Origin: Melieria omissa
Taxonomy: Eukaryota > Arthropoda > Insecta > Diptera > Ulidiidae
Length of the DNA stretch: 64,000 bases
NCBI GenBank assembly: GCA_963971225.1
Contig: OZ020269.1
Coordinates: 87,440,283-87,504,282, forward strand
Reading direction: 5' to 3'
The notes beneath the pieces are model-generated. The model was not told the origin of the DNA, ran no database searches, and saw only the letters and a program-made list of their open reading frames with translations. The position numbers were made by a program, and so were the translations under genes. The first letter of the stretch is position 1; each line of letters begins with the position of its first letter. This document shows, piece by piece, positions 37,700 to 49,382 of the stretch.

Positions 37700-39430
37700 G
37701 ATTTTCTTGGCAATGGAGAGTCGAGCTAATCATTATTAAACGTTTGCGAAAAATCATCTTTTTTTCAAACTGGTTTCCAAAACATTTAACAATTGTTTGG
37801 AAAACCATTACTAAAAATTTGCAACAAAATCATTTCCTAGTGCTTGTATAAAACAATAACCATTCTCACAATGGTTTAAAAACCCATTACTTAACGTTTG
37901 AAAAAATCATTTCATTAGTTTGGGAAAACATTTAACAAAATTGTTTAAGTACTCGTAGTTGATTGATTAATGGTTTTTCGTCAATGTTTATTGGGTTGCG
38001 CCAGTCAGTCATTTGTCAGAAGCAGACAAATACAACAACAGTCATATCTGCGTGCATGTGTACAGTTACAAATAGTGCAGGTGCATAATGCAAGCATTTC
38101 AAGGATACGCTGCACACACCCACATACACACACACACACACAAACAGTCCGCAAGATGCTGCAGGCTGTTGACTTTGAGTTGTCTTTTTGCGTTTTTCTT
38201 TTTTCGCCGTTGCTGGCAACCAACGTGTTTTGCATGCTTGTGCCGAGTTTTTTCAGTACATACTCGTATATACATTTTTGTACATACTTACGTCAATGTA
38301 TGTGTATATTACACATACAACTATACACGTTCAATATTTTCGCTTGCTGCTGCTTAAACGAGTTTAAGCATAAATCGACACTCTGGTTTTTTCGCACTTT
38401 GTAGTTTGCTGCAACTTATCCTGCTTCTTCTTCTTCTTCTACTGTTTCTTCTCCTCTTGCATATCCTGCATCCTTCGCTGCTATTGTTGTGCTTCATTGC
38501 ATTTTTATGGCTTCTTTTTGCATTTCGCCGGTTTTTTGGTGCATTTTTTTTCGTTTGTCACCTGCGTCGCGCACTTTCACACGCAGCATTGCATGTTTTT
38601 TTGATCAAATTTCAATTTGCATTCGCTGCTTTGGCGCTCAATGCTCAATGCAAATACGTTTTTAGTGCATTTGCTGTATTTATGGCGGAACACCGACGGC
38701 GCTTATGCCACGTCTGTGTTGTCAGTGGTGCCAACAGCAGCCAAGAAACGACAACAAAAAAATTGCACATACTTACGCGCAGTCGTAACGGAAGTGGTAA
38801 AAAGTGGCATAAGTCTTAGCCGAAAGTGTGTGAGAGAAAAAGCGCCAACTGTCGCTCGTGTAAACAAAATACTAAAAAATTGCACATATTATCTTGCCAC
38901 TTCTCAATGTGTGTGTGTGCGTGTGTGTATGTGTGTGGCCGCTTTGCATAATGTCGCTGGCACGTTGAAGTTCGCTAAGTAGGAAATTCAATGCAGTTTC
39001 TTTTCAACATGCATTATACGATTTCGAGTGCGAGTGCTGGTTCGACTGCCAGCCAAAAGGGAAGTCGCAACTTTATAAATGTCGGCGCGTGGTCGAAAAT
39101 AAATATCTTCTTCTGAGGCAACAATTTTTCAAGCCAATTCAAGGCAACATTGAGTTAGGAGTTTCGTCTTAGATGTGTTTTTTTACATTTTATTTTGAAT
39201 CCAACAACAATTCTCAAATTGTGATGGAAGACACTATTTGAGTGTAGTCTAGTTTGAGTTGAGTTGCAAAGGATGTATGGAGTAAAAGCTGCACTTACAG
39301 CCGCTGACCCGTAAAAGGCCCATTGTGAGTGACTTCATAAAGTTGGAGCAGTTTCATGTTTTGTTGGAGCAATTTTTTAGCCAATTCTAATTTCAATGTC
39401 CTTTCTACTATTAAACTTAACTTTACTTGA
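37700..39430. other. Spacer with low-complexity ORFs
   Basis: No gene recognised. Several ORFs of 60-144 codons between 37970 and 38982 derive from CA/TG runs and CTT-rich sequence and have no domain. It may be intronic or upstream DNA of a gene beyond the window. Confidence 0.4.
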
Positions 39431-39436
39431 AAAAAC

Positions 39437-39815
39437 GGCATTTTTTATTTTAATATATTTTATTTTATTTTATTTTATTTTATTTTATTTATATTGTATT
39501 ATATTATATTATATTTTATTTTATTTTATTTTATTTTATTTTATTTTATTTTATTTTATTTTATTTTATTTTATTTTATTTTATTTTATTTTATTTTATT
39601 TTATTTTATTTTATTTTATTTTATTTAATTTTATTTTATTTTATTTTATTTTTTTTTATTTTATTTTATTTTATTTTATTTTATTTTATTTTATTTTATT
39701 TTATTTTATTTTATTTTATTTTATTTTATTTTATTTTATTTTATTTTATTTTATTTTATTTCGTTTTATTTTATTTTTCTTAATTTTATTTCGTTTTATT
39801 TTATTTTATTTTTTT
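39437..39815. repeat. (TTTTA)n pentanucleotide array
   Basis: About 380 bp, mostly TTTTA with some TTTCG and TATTA variants, T-rich on the plus strand like the arrays at 31.1 and 33.7 kb. It does not share their LINE flank. Confidence 0.95.
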
Positions 39816-42150
39816 CGAAACACAACTTAACCCTTTCGCTACAGGTTTTTACTGGGGAAAGTTAAAATTTTTAATTTTACGCCTTAAACTTCTATGTGGT
39901 TGTGTTACCAACATTCCATAAAAAATTTTTGAATTTTTATACTCGGACCCTGTATTTTAGAGTGTTTTTCTATAAGAACAACCACAACGTTGTAGCTGTA
40001 ATAATTACTTAAACAATAAATTTTGTACGCATAACGAAAATTTGAATATTTCTTTATTTATTTCAGCCAAAATTAAAAAATAAATGCATCTAAATTGAAA
40101 GAAACCATCAAAATGGTTCTCTAATTTTTTCTGCTTCTTCTTGCTCTGCTATGTCAAGATATACTATTAAAAAAACGTGTATACTTCTCTTCTTTAAACT
40201 TTAATACTCAGTATATTAATTTCGTATTTTTCCTAAACCTTCAAGTTATTCTAAGGACCAACAAAAAAGTGTATTTTTGCAACCATAGAGGATACAGACG
40301 TCCACAAAGTAGCATGTTGCCATATGGCAAAAAAATAGCGAAAAGGCACTTCACTTGGCAACTCAAAGCTTTGACAAAAATTTTAAAGTCCACTTCAAGG
40401 CGCACAAATTGCATGAAGCCTTGATGCAACTTCAATTGAACGCTTTAAATTGCCATCACAATTTATTGACTTTTCAATACTGCAAAAAAGTGAAACAAAA
40501 AAATATAAAAATTAACAACAATGTATGACAATTATGGAAAAATATCGAAACGCACAAAAGTTATTGTTGCTCTATTGAGTGCAGCCACGCATTATCAGTT
40601 GGACACAGGAAGCGAGGCGGAGAGAACGAGAAGTAGACTAGGGACGCGCAACTGTTGGTATGGTTTCTGCTGTTGCTGTTGTTATTGATATTGGCAACAG
40701 AAGCGGAAGCAACAATCCACATAGTAGAATGAATGAATTGATGCTGCTCGCCTGGCGTTGGGACACACGAACAGACGCTTCAAGCGCCCCGCACAGCCTG
40801 ACGCCTCCCTCCCTCCAGCCCACACATTCCGAAGCGGTGGTCGCCTATCTGCGCTGCCCATTTGAGTGTCTGTCAGTTACAATTTGGAATTTCATTCAAA
40901 AAATATTTTTGATGATGGTATGAAAGTTTTATGATGCGATTTTTGGTGCTGCCAATTCCATTCTGTTGAAAAAATGCGGCACAACACGAAAACCGAAACA
41001 AGAACAGCGCACATTGTAATTTAATAAACGAGTGTTATTGTATAGTCGGCGCTGGAGTGACCGTTCGGTGGGGGGGGGAGAGTGAAGTGCCGCCGCCGGT
41101 GGTAAATATTCATAAATATTATGTGGCTGTGTGTGTTTTTGGTGTCTCTTAATGTGTGTGTGTGTGGGTGTGTTGCATAAAGGAATCTCCAGCAATTCAG
41201 TGCGAAATATATAACAGCAAACGCAATTTCTATAGAATCTGTAAAAATTGCCAATAGTCCACAGTGCGTTTTTTGCTATAATTTTTGCGTTTTTGTAAAG
41301 ATTTTTCATTGATACATTTATGGTTTATGTTATTCTATTTTTTTTATTCAGTTTTCCTGCTCATATTGCATTTCAAAAGCGGCATTGCGACATCAGCCGT
41401 ATGGCATTTCACTCACTTCACTGTTTTTGCACGCTGCAACAGTTTTGGGGAAATGGAGAAGTGGCCAAGGGACAGAAAGTTGATTAATGGTGGCCGCCTG
41501 TGAAGTTTCAATAAGCGCGCAACTGTTGGCCGCAAGTGTGGCAGTGTATACAACAAATATGTACTCGTACATACATACATCAAGTCGTACATATGTACAA
41601 TTATGTGATGTAACCATTTTTGATGTGGTATTTTTGTTCAACGATTGCGTCATCGCCATCATCATCAATATTATTGACACAAATGCAATATTGCAATCGA
41701 CAGTTCTTATTATAAATGTTTCTTTGGCTCAAACTTTCTGTGCTGTTGCTTAAAAAATGCAAATGAAATGCTTTAGCACTGACTGTCGCCAATCATAAAT
41801 TATTAGGACAGAACAGCAAAACTGAAGGAAATGCATTGTGATAATATTTGAAAAATAAAAGTAAAATATTATTGAATAAAAAAATGTTATATTGAATATG
41901 TTTGGAAACAAAGCTTAATGTTTTTTTGTATTGTTTGACTCAAAAGTTTTTTAATCTGATGGTTTTGTTAGAGTGTCGCACAGTGTTGCGAGTTCATATA
42001 GCGGAGTGAAAAAACTTGAAGGAGTGGTCGTTTATAAGTGAAATTTGGTATAAATTTATTGTATGAGTAAAGAACTTACTGTCCAAAATTTCAAAAAAAT
42101 CGGACCGAAACGTCGCCCACCTCCCATAGAAACGGATCAGAAAAAAAATT
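39816..42150. other. Spacer
   Basis: No gene recognised. ORFs up to 126 codons are low-complexity or overlap on opposite strands without domains. A GT run lies near 41150-41172. Confidence 0.4.
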
Positions 42151-42155
42151 CATAT

Positions 42156-42576
42156 TGTTACGAGTACTAGGTCTAGTGGGATGTTACGTATCACTGGATT
42201 GTGCAATTTGAAAATGAAACAATTGTGTTTATTCGAACGTAGCCAATTAAAAACCAACAGTCACTTTATTATTCACAGTTTACACTTTACTGTTCGTACA
42301 CTTAAGTATTTGCTTTATTACTCCGTGTGGCAACTTCACTTGTCAAAACCAGACTCACTCGCTGCGCCGCACCCGGCTGCCTTTTATACCTGTCCGGCCA
42401 TTGCGCGGATCGTTCTCGCGCATTCCAGAGTGGACTAAAGGTTTCCATGATGATCGCAACCGTCGTTGCCAGGTTGGACTAAAAGTTATTATCGCGGCCG
42501 TCGTTGCCAGATTGAATTATAGCACGGTGCGTAGCGGCAGGGTTGCTTTGCACAGCGACAGACTGTCTTCGTTACA
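42156..42576 (-). mobile_element. Solo gypsy LTR (same family as the 53.7-kb element)
   Basis: 421 bp, starting TGTTACGAGTACTAGGTCTA and ending GTTACA on the plus strand, alignable end to end with the 423-bp LTRs at 53676 and 59267 but diverged at many sites. ATAT flanks both sides (42152-42155, 42577-42580), a 4-bp target duplication. It is left after LTR-LTR recombination of an older copy. Confidence 0.9.
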
Positions 42577-42719
42577 ATATTAACAATGAAAATTATCTTA
42601 GTTCATTAAAGCTGCATTCAAAATATTTTCATTTCGATATAAATTTATTTATAAATGTGTATATAGATAAAATGCGATTTTTTCAAAAGTGATTGAAAAT
42701 AAAATCTCAGAAGTTGCTC

Positions 42720-43165
42720 TTAGAGGGTTAAAATCTTACACTGACCCCCACTAATTTTCCTCCTGAATATTTCTTTCGAACATACCTAACCCCTATCTCC
42801 AACCTTTAATGAGGCTCCCATACAAAATCATCGCTTTAAGAAAGAGAGCCCCCGCTATTGTGAGGTTGGTCCCAGAGTTATCATATGTAAGACTGACCCC
42901 CATTTATTTTCACTTCCGAACGTTTTTTCTATACACACCTAACCACTATATCCAACTCATAAGGTGGCTGCCATACAAAACTAGTCATTTTCAATGGAAC
43001 TGACTTCACACTTGTAAATTTAGTAAAGTAAGCAAGGAAACATCGTATCTGAGAAACTACTGAACCGATTTGAATGATTTATTCAACAATCGTAAACATT
43101 CCTGAGTGCAAAAAATACAAAATTAATTAAAGTTTAAAAATTCACCACAAGCGGGCGCCTCCCAT
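42720..43165. repeat. Interspersed repeat, uninterrupted copy 3
   Basis: Runs from AGAGGGTTAAAATC through CTGACCCCCACTAATTTTC, AGGCTCCCATACAAAATCATC, GACCCCCATTTATTTTC and CATACAAAACTAGTCATTTT to TTATTCAACAATCGT. It shows the native order of blocks that in copy 1 are split by nested insertions (2730-2814 and 5122-5420). No coding capacity recognised. Confidence 0.65.
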
Positions 43166-43298
43166 ACAATTGAAATAGTAGGTTGTCAACTTTTGGGTCT
43201 GTACGAAAAAAAATCAAATTGTGCTGTCGAAACTCTATTAACCCCTCTTTGTCGAATATAATAGTAATTGTAATTGATTTTCCATCAGCAGCAGAGCA

Positions 43299-43544
43299 TT
43301 ATTTGAGGAATTGCAATTGGCATTCAACCAAACGGTGGCCCTCATGCCCAGGTATCCAGACCAGTTGGACTCTGTTATTGATGCTAAGGATGTTGAGGTT
43401 TTTATGGCACTCAAAAAACAGTTTTGATATGCAGGAACAGATTTCTAGGGCTTTCATCAGCACTGATAGGCTCTTCTTGCCAACTTTGTTCCTTGGAGAG
43501 GCTTCTTTAAAAATTACTCCAGCTGCCTCCAGCTTAGCTTTCAA
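43299..43544 (-). pseudogene. LINE RNase H fragment
   Basis: An 81-codon open stretch ending CHKNLNILSINNRVQLVWIP then GHEGHR, the C-terminal part of a non-LTR retrotransposon RNase H (usual form VxLxWVPGHxGxxGNExAD). The GNExAD end is altered to VECQL, and no reverse transcriptase adjoins it. Confidence 0.6.
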
Positions 43545-43549
43545 TTAAT

Positions 43550-44287
43550 TTGGTTCTGAAATGCAAACAGAAGATAACTCACAAAAACCTTAAAATTTGT
43601 AAAACTACTAAGAAACGATTGTAATTCCTTTCTCAGAAGCCAACTAAGAAGCAGAAAAACTCGCACTTTCAATTCTTTTATGTTTCTTCTTACAACCATA
43701 ATTCATACTTTGCTACTCTTAACCCCTCGTATTAACCTAAGAAGTTACTCATCCTTTGAACTCAATAAATCTGCTGCATTCACTTACTCACGTCTTGCAC
43801 GAGTCTCTCGACCACACGACTGCATTTTGTCTTAGTTCGTAGAATTTTATTACTGCATGTTGAAGCATTTAGTGCGCTTGTAAGCCGCACTCCAGGTGGT
43901 CGCACTGCATCGAGTCGCACCGTATTTCACCACCGCCGATCCTTTGTCGGTCACAAAAAGCACAGCCCACAGCAGCACAAAGGCCGTTTTCGACGCTTTC
44001 TCACACAACTTTTGCCGTTGTTGAAATTTGACTTCGACCGCTGCTGCTGCTTCTTCTTCATCCTTTTCTACTTCTTGTGCCACTCATGCCTGGGGCGGCA
44101 TTTGCTTCTTGCTATTATTATTATTAAAACTTTGGCAATAAAATTTGTGTCAAGTGGCTTTGGCGTACGAAATGGCACCAGACAATTGCTGCAATGGCGG
44201 CGCAAAATCCCGGCGAATTACATGCTAATTGGTGGCACGTACAAGCCTCGCAGCATTTCAGATACATTTGGGCAGATAAACACTGGC

Positions 44288-44322
<35 letters not shown>

Positions 44323-44660
44323 ATAGTGGTGCGTTAACGTGTGGGGCTGTGTTTGTGAATGAAAGCAAAAAGGACTGCAGGAGACGTCAATATAACAACA
44401 ATGCTCGTTGATCTATTGTTGAAAAATTTTAAACTGGCAAACAATTTAGTTTGGATGTCTTTGGTTAGTTTAGTAGGTTAGTAGATTTAGTAAGTAGGTA
44501 GGATTGGCTTTTCTAGGGTGAAGCCCACTAAGGCGTTAAAAACCTATTATGATATCACAATCAATCGAGCTTAAGTTCGCCACACATTGAACCAGTTTGA
44601 GATCCTTAAGAAGCTTAGTAGACTCTGAATAATCCTAACGGATAGATCCCCATATTTGAT
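43550..44660. other. Spacer
   Basis: No gene recognised; a (GT)n microsatellite lies at 44290-44321. Confidence 0.4.
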
Positions 44661-44668
44661 GTGAAGTG

Positions 44669-44953
44669 ATGTAATGTGATGTGATGTGATGTGATGTGAT
44701 GTGATGTGATGTGATGTGATGTGATGTGATGTGATGTGATGTGATGTGATGTGATGTGATGTGATGTGATGTGATGTGATGTGATGTGATGTGATGTGAT
44801 GTGATGTGATGTGATGTGATGTGATGTGATGTGATGTGATGTGATGTGATGTGATGTGATGTGATGTGATGTGATGTGATGTGATGTGATGTGATGTGAT
44901 GTGATGTGATGTGATGTGATGTGATGTGATGTGATGTGATGTGATGTGATGTG
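44669..44953. repeat. (GTGAT)n pentanucleotide array
   Basis: About 57 essentially perfect GTGAT units. Reverse-strand frames give repeating Thr-Ser-His-His-Ile, an artefact. Confidence 0.97.
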
Positions 44954-45094
44954 AGGGTGTGCAGGAAGCCCTTCATAGCACTCAGTCCATTTGGACCATT
45001 GCATTAAGTAGGAGAGGAGAGTGATATCACATATCTCACCGTATTTTTTTTAATGTGAACGCAACCCTCTGTTATTTTTCCATCATTTGTTATA

Positions 45095-45366
45095 CCACAC
45101 ATTTCGTGCGAAAGGATAAAAGGGTCGGGGAGGGAACCTACAGTTTAACGCCGAATCCGAACTGCGGTTGGCAGTTTTTCTTTCAAACTTGGAGGTTTTG
45201 CCATCACCTGCCAAGAACGCATTTGTGCGATTCTTATAATATTCATCTGCTTCAATGTGAATAGCGGTAGAAGTAGATGAGTGTTTCACCAGGCCGAGCT
45301 AGGATTCGAACCTAGGGCCTCGGTATGAGAAGTCAGCGCGCTACCAACTGGACTATCGATGCCGGC
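45095..45366 (-). mobile_element. tRNA-derived SINE, minus orientation
   Basis: The head (45366-45289) has an A box in TAGTCCAGTTGGTAGCG and a perfect B box (GGTTCGAATCC) within a paired T arm (CTAGG/CCTAG). The acceptor stem does not close, so it is not a tRNA gene. Further on come GGCAAAACCTC and CGCAGTTCGGATTCGGCGTT followed by AAACTGTAGGTTCCCTCC, matching the core of the SINE at 4397-4689. The 3' boundary and any target duplication are not clear. Confidence 0.7.
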
Positions 45367-46930
45367 AGATCCTCTAGATTGTCTTAGAATTTGTAGCTCA
45401 AGAAGGTTTTTCTTCTTCTGGATAATGCAGAATAGGTGCATAAAGGGTGAAGTGCGTTTTCTTCGTCCATACAGCTTCGACAGAAGTCATTAGAAAATAT
45501 TTTGTTTAGTATGTTCGATTTAATTTGTAGATCCATTACAGCCTATTTGTTGAACCGAAATATACTTAAATGGAGCTCAGTCGACTTCAGTGAAGCACAA
45601 CAATTCTCTCGGTTTCCGCTTCTACTACCTCGTGATGTTCATCGCTTGAACTGAACTATCTGGTATTTAGAAGCCTAACTGCCTTTGAAATGGCAAAGAT
45701 CTTCTTTGGAAAATATGGCCGAAGTCATTATGTTTCTATCAGCTTTTTCTATTTCTGTTTAGTCCTTAAGAAGTAGTTGCTGCATCCAACCATCGCTTTC
45801 ATCGGAGCTATGAAACCACTGTACAATCTCTTTCTGAACCATTTTAATTGCATCTGAAAAAAATGAAAATTTCCTAAGCTGAAAATTTTCGAAAATCTCT
45901 TGGATTTAATTTATTTGAATATTCAGTTGAATGTACAGTTGCAGACTCTGCATCCACATTGCTCATTGGTCATTGGTTCTGCACACCAACGCGATTGTTC
46001 TAATTTACAGTCGTCTTCTTTCATGCTGTGCAACTGGGAATCTTGCCGAAACTTATTTTTCCAAAACATAAAAACTTAGAGATGGAATATTTTATTTATT
46101 ACTTTTACTTTATTCTAAGCCAACTAAAATCAATATAAAAAAGTTTGATTTTCAATTGAAAAAATTTAAGCAAAAATTTCATATTCAAATTTTGATTGAA
46201 GCCATAATTATGGTCTTTAAATTTTAATGTCGTTAATGTGAAAATCGCAAAATTTTACATAAAATGTAATTTTACACTTAATGAAACTAAGTTAACTTTG
46301 TAGCAGATACAATTTTGTGCATTCCCTGACTAAAACTTTGCCATAAATTTTAGAACAACGAGCAACTCGGTCTTTGCTACACTTTGCCTGATTTCGGTGT
46401 TCAACTATCTTTTCGTGTTGCAAGCCATACGGCGCAACTTGAGTTACTCCACCTTGCATGCTGACTTGGCTCGTCGTTTTTGCCAAGTTGTGCTGTGCAA
46501 GTGACAATTTTGCACAGTTGCCAAACACTTAATATGCTCTCGGAGTATTTTCGCGTTATTTATGCTGAATATTTGCACATTTTGCAACTTAATGAAATTT
46601 TGTAGTTTTGCAAATTCTTTCGTCTTGACTTGAGTTTGTTTCTGACTGTGACTTGAGTTGTTTAAAAGTGCTTTTGTGTTAGTTAATTGAAATTGATTGG
46701 CAATAAATTAATTAAAGAAGACAAATGCAGTTGTTATTGTTGTTGTTGGGAGTGTTCCATGAAATTGGTTCATTATATAATTGATTTTGACTAAATGAAT
46801 GAATTGATTCATGGTCTGAAGAATTGTGTAAGTGATGAGTTAAGAAATTTTACAATGTACTTGTTCCTGATAGATCTCTCATTAATGACGAGACAGGAGG
46901 CAACATATTTTCAAACGAAATGAATCTTAG
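45367..46930. other. Spacer
   Basis: No gene or recognisable repeat. Confidence 0.4.
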
Positions 46931-46937
46931 GTGGACT

Positions 46938-47021
46938 TGGAATGGAATGGAATGGAATGGAGTGGAATGGAATGGAATGGAATGGAATGGAATGGAATGG
47001 AATGGAATGGAACGGAATGGT
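46938..47021. repeat. (GGAAT)n pentanucleotide array
   Basis: About 16 units of GGAAT with one GGAGT and one GGAAC variant. Confidence 0.93.
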
Positions 47022-47299
47022 GGAATCTCAGGAGTTATGTATCGGTAAATCCGAGCAGAGACGCTGGGACCGATTCATGCATTGAATCATCTAATTGCAA
47101 GTCAGGTGTAGAACGTAGTAATCCTTATGACGCCAAATAATCAGAATGCATGAAGCAGTAGACGATATGTTCTGAATTTGGCTTTTGAATGTGTAAAAAA
47201 TGTAGAAGATGTGTCCGAGGTAACAGCGTAACTCTGATGGAGGTAGGAGGACCTCACGGTACGAAACAAAATGGGCTGATAGTTGGTCTTTCTAATATG

Positions 47300-47668
47300 G
47301 GATCTAACAGACTTTTTTGTCCGTGAGCCTAGAATTAAGCTAAACCATTCAAGGATGAATCACGAGCTGTATGAGCTGTCTAAAAACATGGACCTAGCGC
47401 AGGGACTTGACCGCCTTGCCCATGTCTGTCGTATAGACGATGAAGCTCCGGCAAAAAGGTGTTCAATGCTGAAGTTAGAGGTGAATGACGAAGAAGGAGG
47501 CCGTGTCTCCGGTGGAAGGACCAAGTTGTGGACGCCTACCATCTCTTGGTGTGACCAGCTGGAGAAGGCACTCGCAGAGAAGAGACCACTGGAGGGAGCG
47601 TTTACGGCAGTCCGAAACTCGGTAAAGAGTTGTTATGGCCAGTTAAGTAAGTAACGAAGTAAGTAAGT
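47300..47668 (+). mobile_element. RTE-type LINE 3' end, 5'-truncated
   Basis: Same family as 6085-6522: HELYELSKNMDLAQG, LAHVCRIDDEAPAK, GGRVSGGRTKL, then the terminal hairpin (47616-47631), TGTTATGGCCAGTTAAG and a GTAAGTAAG tail. Frames are broken by small indels. It has a changed but still paired hairpin stem. Confidence 0.8.
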
Positions 47669-47669
47669 A

Positions 47670-48390
47670 ATTCTAGGATCAAGGATCTGTTGGACACTTG
47701 AGTGACCTCAGTGCACAGTGATAAGTGGAATGAGTCCTTAAAAGTCCTAATGGGTAGCAAAATTTTAAAGTTGGGTGACCTCAGTGCTCTGTGATAAGTG
47801 GAATGAGGCCTAAAAGCCCCAATGGACAGCAAAATCGGAAATGTTCTTAGTCCCGATCGAAAATCTCTTAACTATAGCAGATTCCCGGCATGTTTAAGCT
47901 TTGTTGAGGAAGTTACTTGTACACTCGAAGACGACGAGACAACCGTGGACGGAGTGATGGACTAATAGTCACAGAAATCTACAAGACATAACAAGTAACA
48001 AAGGGTTTCGGAGTGAGGTCCATAATTACGTAGCACCTTCGGATTACTAGTCATGAATTTAATGGGGACAATAAGAAACCCACTCTGTAGTCCGCTTTGG
48101 CATATCTCAGAACAATGGCGATGACTCACAGCTGGCTCGCAGATACTTTTCTACCAGTTTCTATGAAGAACATAAAACAGGGATTACTTAGCTAAAATTT
48201 TTACTCGATCCAACTTCTCATAAATAAAATAATTAAATAATAAAGCAGATATGCATAGCAAGCAAATAGAGATAAGTTATTACATGCAAATAGCATAATT
48301 TGAACTAACATAATCCAACAAGTTTATATAATTTTTGTATGGTGCATCATAAAGCGATGTGTACATTCCGGGACTGTATGGATTCACGCA
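47670..48390. other. Spacer with a short tandem duplication
   Basis: GTGACCTCAGTG..GTGATAAGTGGAATGAG..AGCAAAAT occurs twice, near 47700-47765 and 47772-47833. No gene recognised. Confidence 0.45.
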
Positions 48391-48391
48391 T

Positions 48392-48998
48392 TTAAGGGAC
48401 TTTCTTCGACTCCTTCACTGATTTTAAGGCCTTGGCGAGAAGCATGGTAGGTCCACGTTCCTGTATCTGACTGGTCTTCAAACCTTGTGCAACGCTTTTG
48501 CCATTAGATGACGAAAGAAGCAACTTGTCGTTGTTGCTAGCAGCTCTGGTAGGAACACGGCGCAAGGGCTGACGACGTGGAATCTCGGACCAGAATCGCG
48601 TTTCACGTCTGCGCAAGAGCTGAACAATGCGCGGAGGTGTTCGCTGTTGTCGGCGCCACAAGTTAGGTGCCGGAGTAGGGAAATCGCGTTGATAATATTG
48701 ACGACTCTGCATGCATTTAGGCTGGAACCATTGGTTCCGCTCATTTGGAGTTGCATTTCTACGCAGAATGCCCATCGGATGCAACATTGTGTGATGTGTC
48801 AATCCACACTCATTGCATTTTCTTCGCGACTGGCATGAAAACGTGGTGTGGTTGCGCGCCAAACAGTTGCGGCAGTATCCATGCACATAGACCGCATGGC
48901 AGCGTTGCTGGGGGCTCATGGCAATAAAATCGCGACAGTACCACAAGGGATGAAAACGACGGCACAGCTGGCATATTCTCATCTCGTCTATGATAGCC
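48392..48998 (-). CDS. Zinc-knuckle protein, BEL/Pao Gag-like; possible domesticated gene (3' exon)
   Basis: An intact 196-codon ORF from an ATG at 48982, preceded at 48999 by a strong acceptor (TTTTGTTTTCTTTCCACAG). It carries three Cys/His modules: CQLCRRFHPLWYC; CRNCLARNHTTFSC, a perfect CX2CX4HX4C knuckle; and CNECGLTHHTMLH. The last has the CX2CX3HHxLLH form known from BEL/Pao retrotransposon nucleocapsids. An Arg-rich tail follows (RRQQRTPPRIVQLLRRRE), then TAA; no protease or reverse transcriptase follows. Nucleic-acid binding is likely. The 5' exons were not found, and in-frame ORF upstream of 48998 runs into antisense RTE sequence, so it is not used. The alternative is a decaying BEL fragment that happens to be open. 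Confidence 0.55.
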
Positions 48999-49197
48999 CT
49001 GTGGAAAGAAAACAAAAATTGTTCAGTGTAATGGTTGAAGAGATGGACAGGGCTGTCATATAAAAACAATAGTGTGTTCCATTGGGAGGATAGCAGGCAT
49101 AGATTCATAGTGGAATGAATGAGAAAACCGGATTGAGTGCAGACGTCAGCCATTTGAATTTGTCTATCATGAGCTTTGAACTTATGGACTAAGGATT

Positions 49198-49382
49198 CCC
49201 GTATGAATGATGAAGCTCCGGCGAAAAGGTGTTCGATGCGGTAGTTCGAGGTCGATGGCGTAGAGGGAGGCCGTGTCTCCGGTGGAAGGATCAAGTTGAT
49301 CTGGAGAGAGCTTTAGCGGCAGGCCGTAACCCGGTAACGGGTTGTTATGGCCAAGTAAAGTAAGTAAGAAAGTAAGTAAGGA
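49198..49382 (+). mobile_element. RTE-type LINE 3' end, short fragment
   Basis: About 185 bp: GATGAAGCTCCGGCGAAAAG, GGAGGCCGTGTCTCCGGTGG, a small deletion, then the terminal hairpin (49328-49343) with a GTAA loop, TTGTTATGGCC and a GTAAGTAAG tail. Strongly 5'-truncated. It lies about 200 bp from the acceptor of the zinc-knuckle exon, on the opposite strand. Confidence 0.8.

Noticed and set aside
44615..45004. Thr-Ser-His-His-Ile repeat ORFs, possible metal-binding peptide
   Set aside because: Translation of the GTGAT array, present in more than one frame.
45289..45366. Functional tRNA gene on the minus strand
   Set aside because: The T arm and B box are good, but acceptor and D stems do not pair, and a SINE core follows directly.
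49001..49294. N-terminal extension of the zinc-knuckle ORF
   Set aside because: It is antisense to the RTE fragment at 49198-49382 and continues across a strong splice acceptor, so it is not part of the protein.
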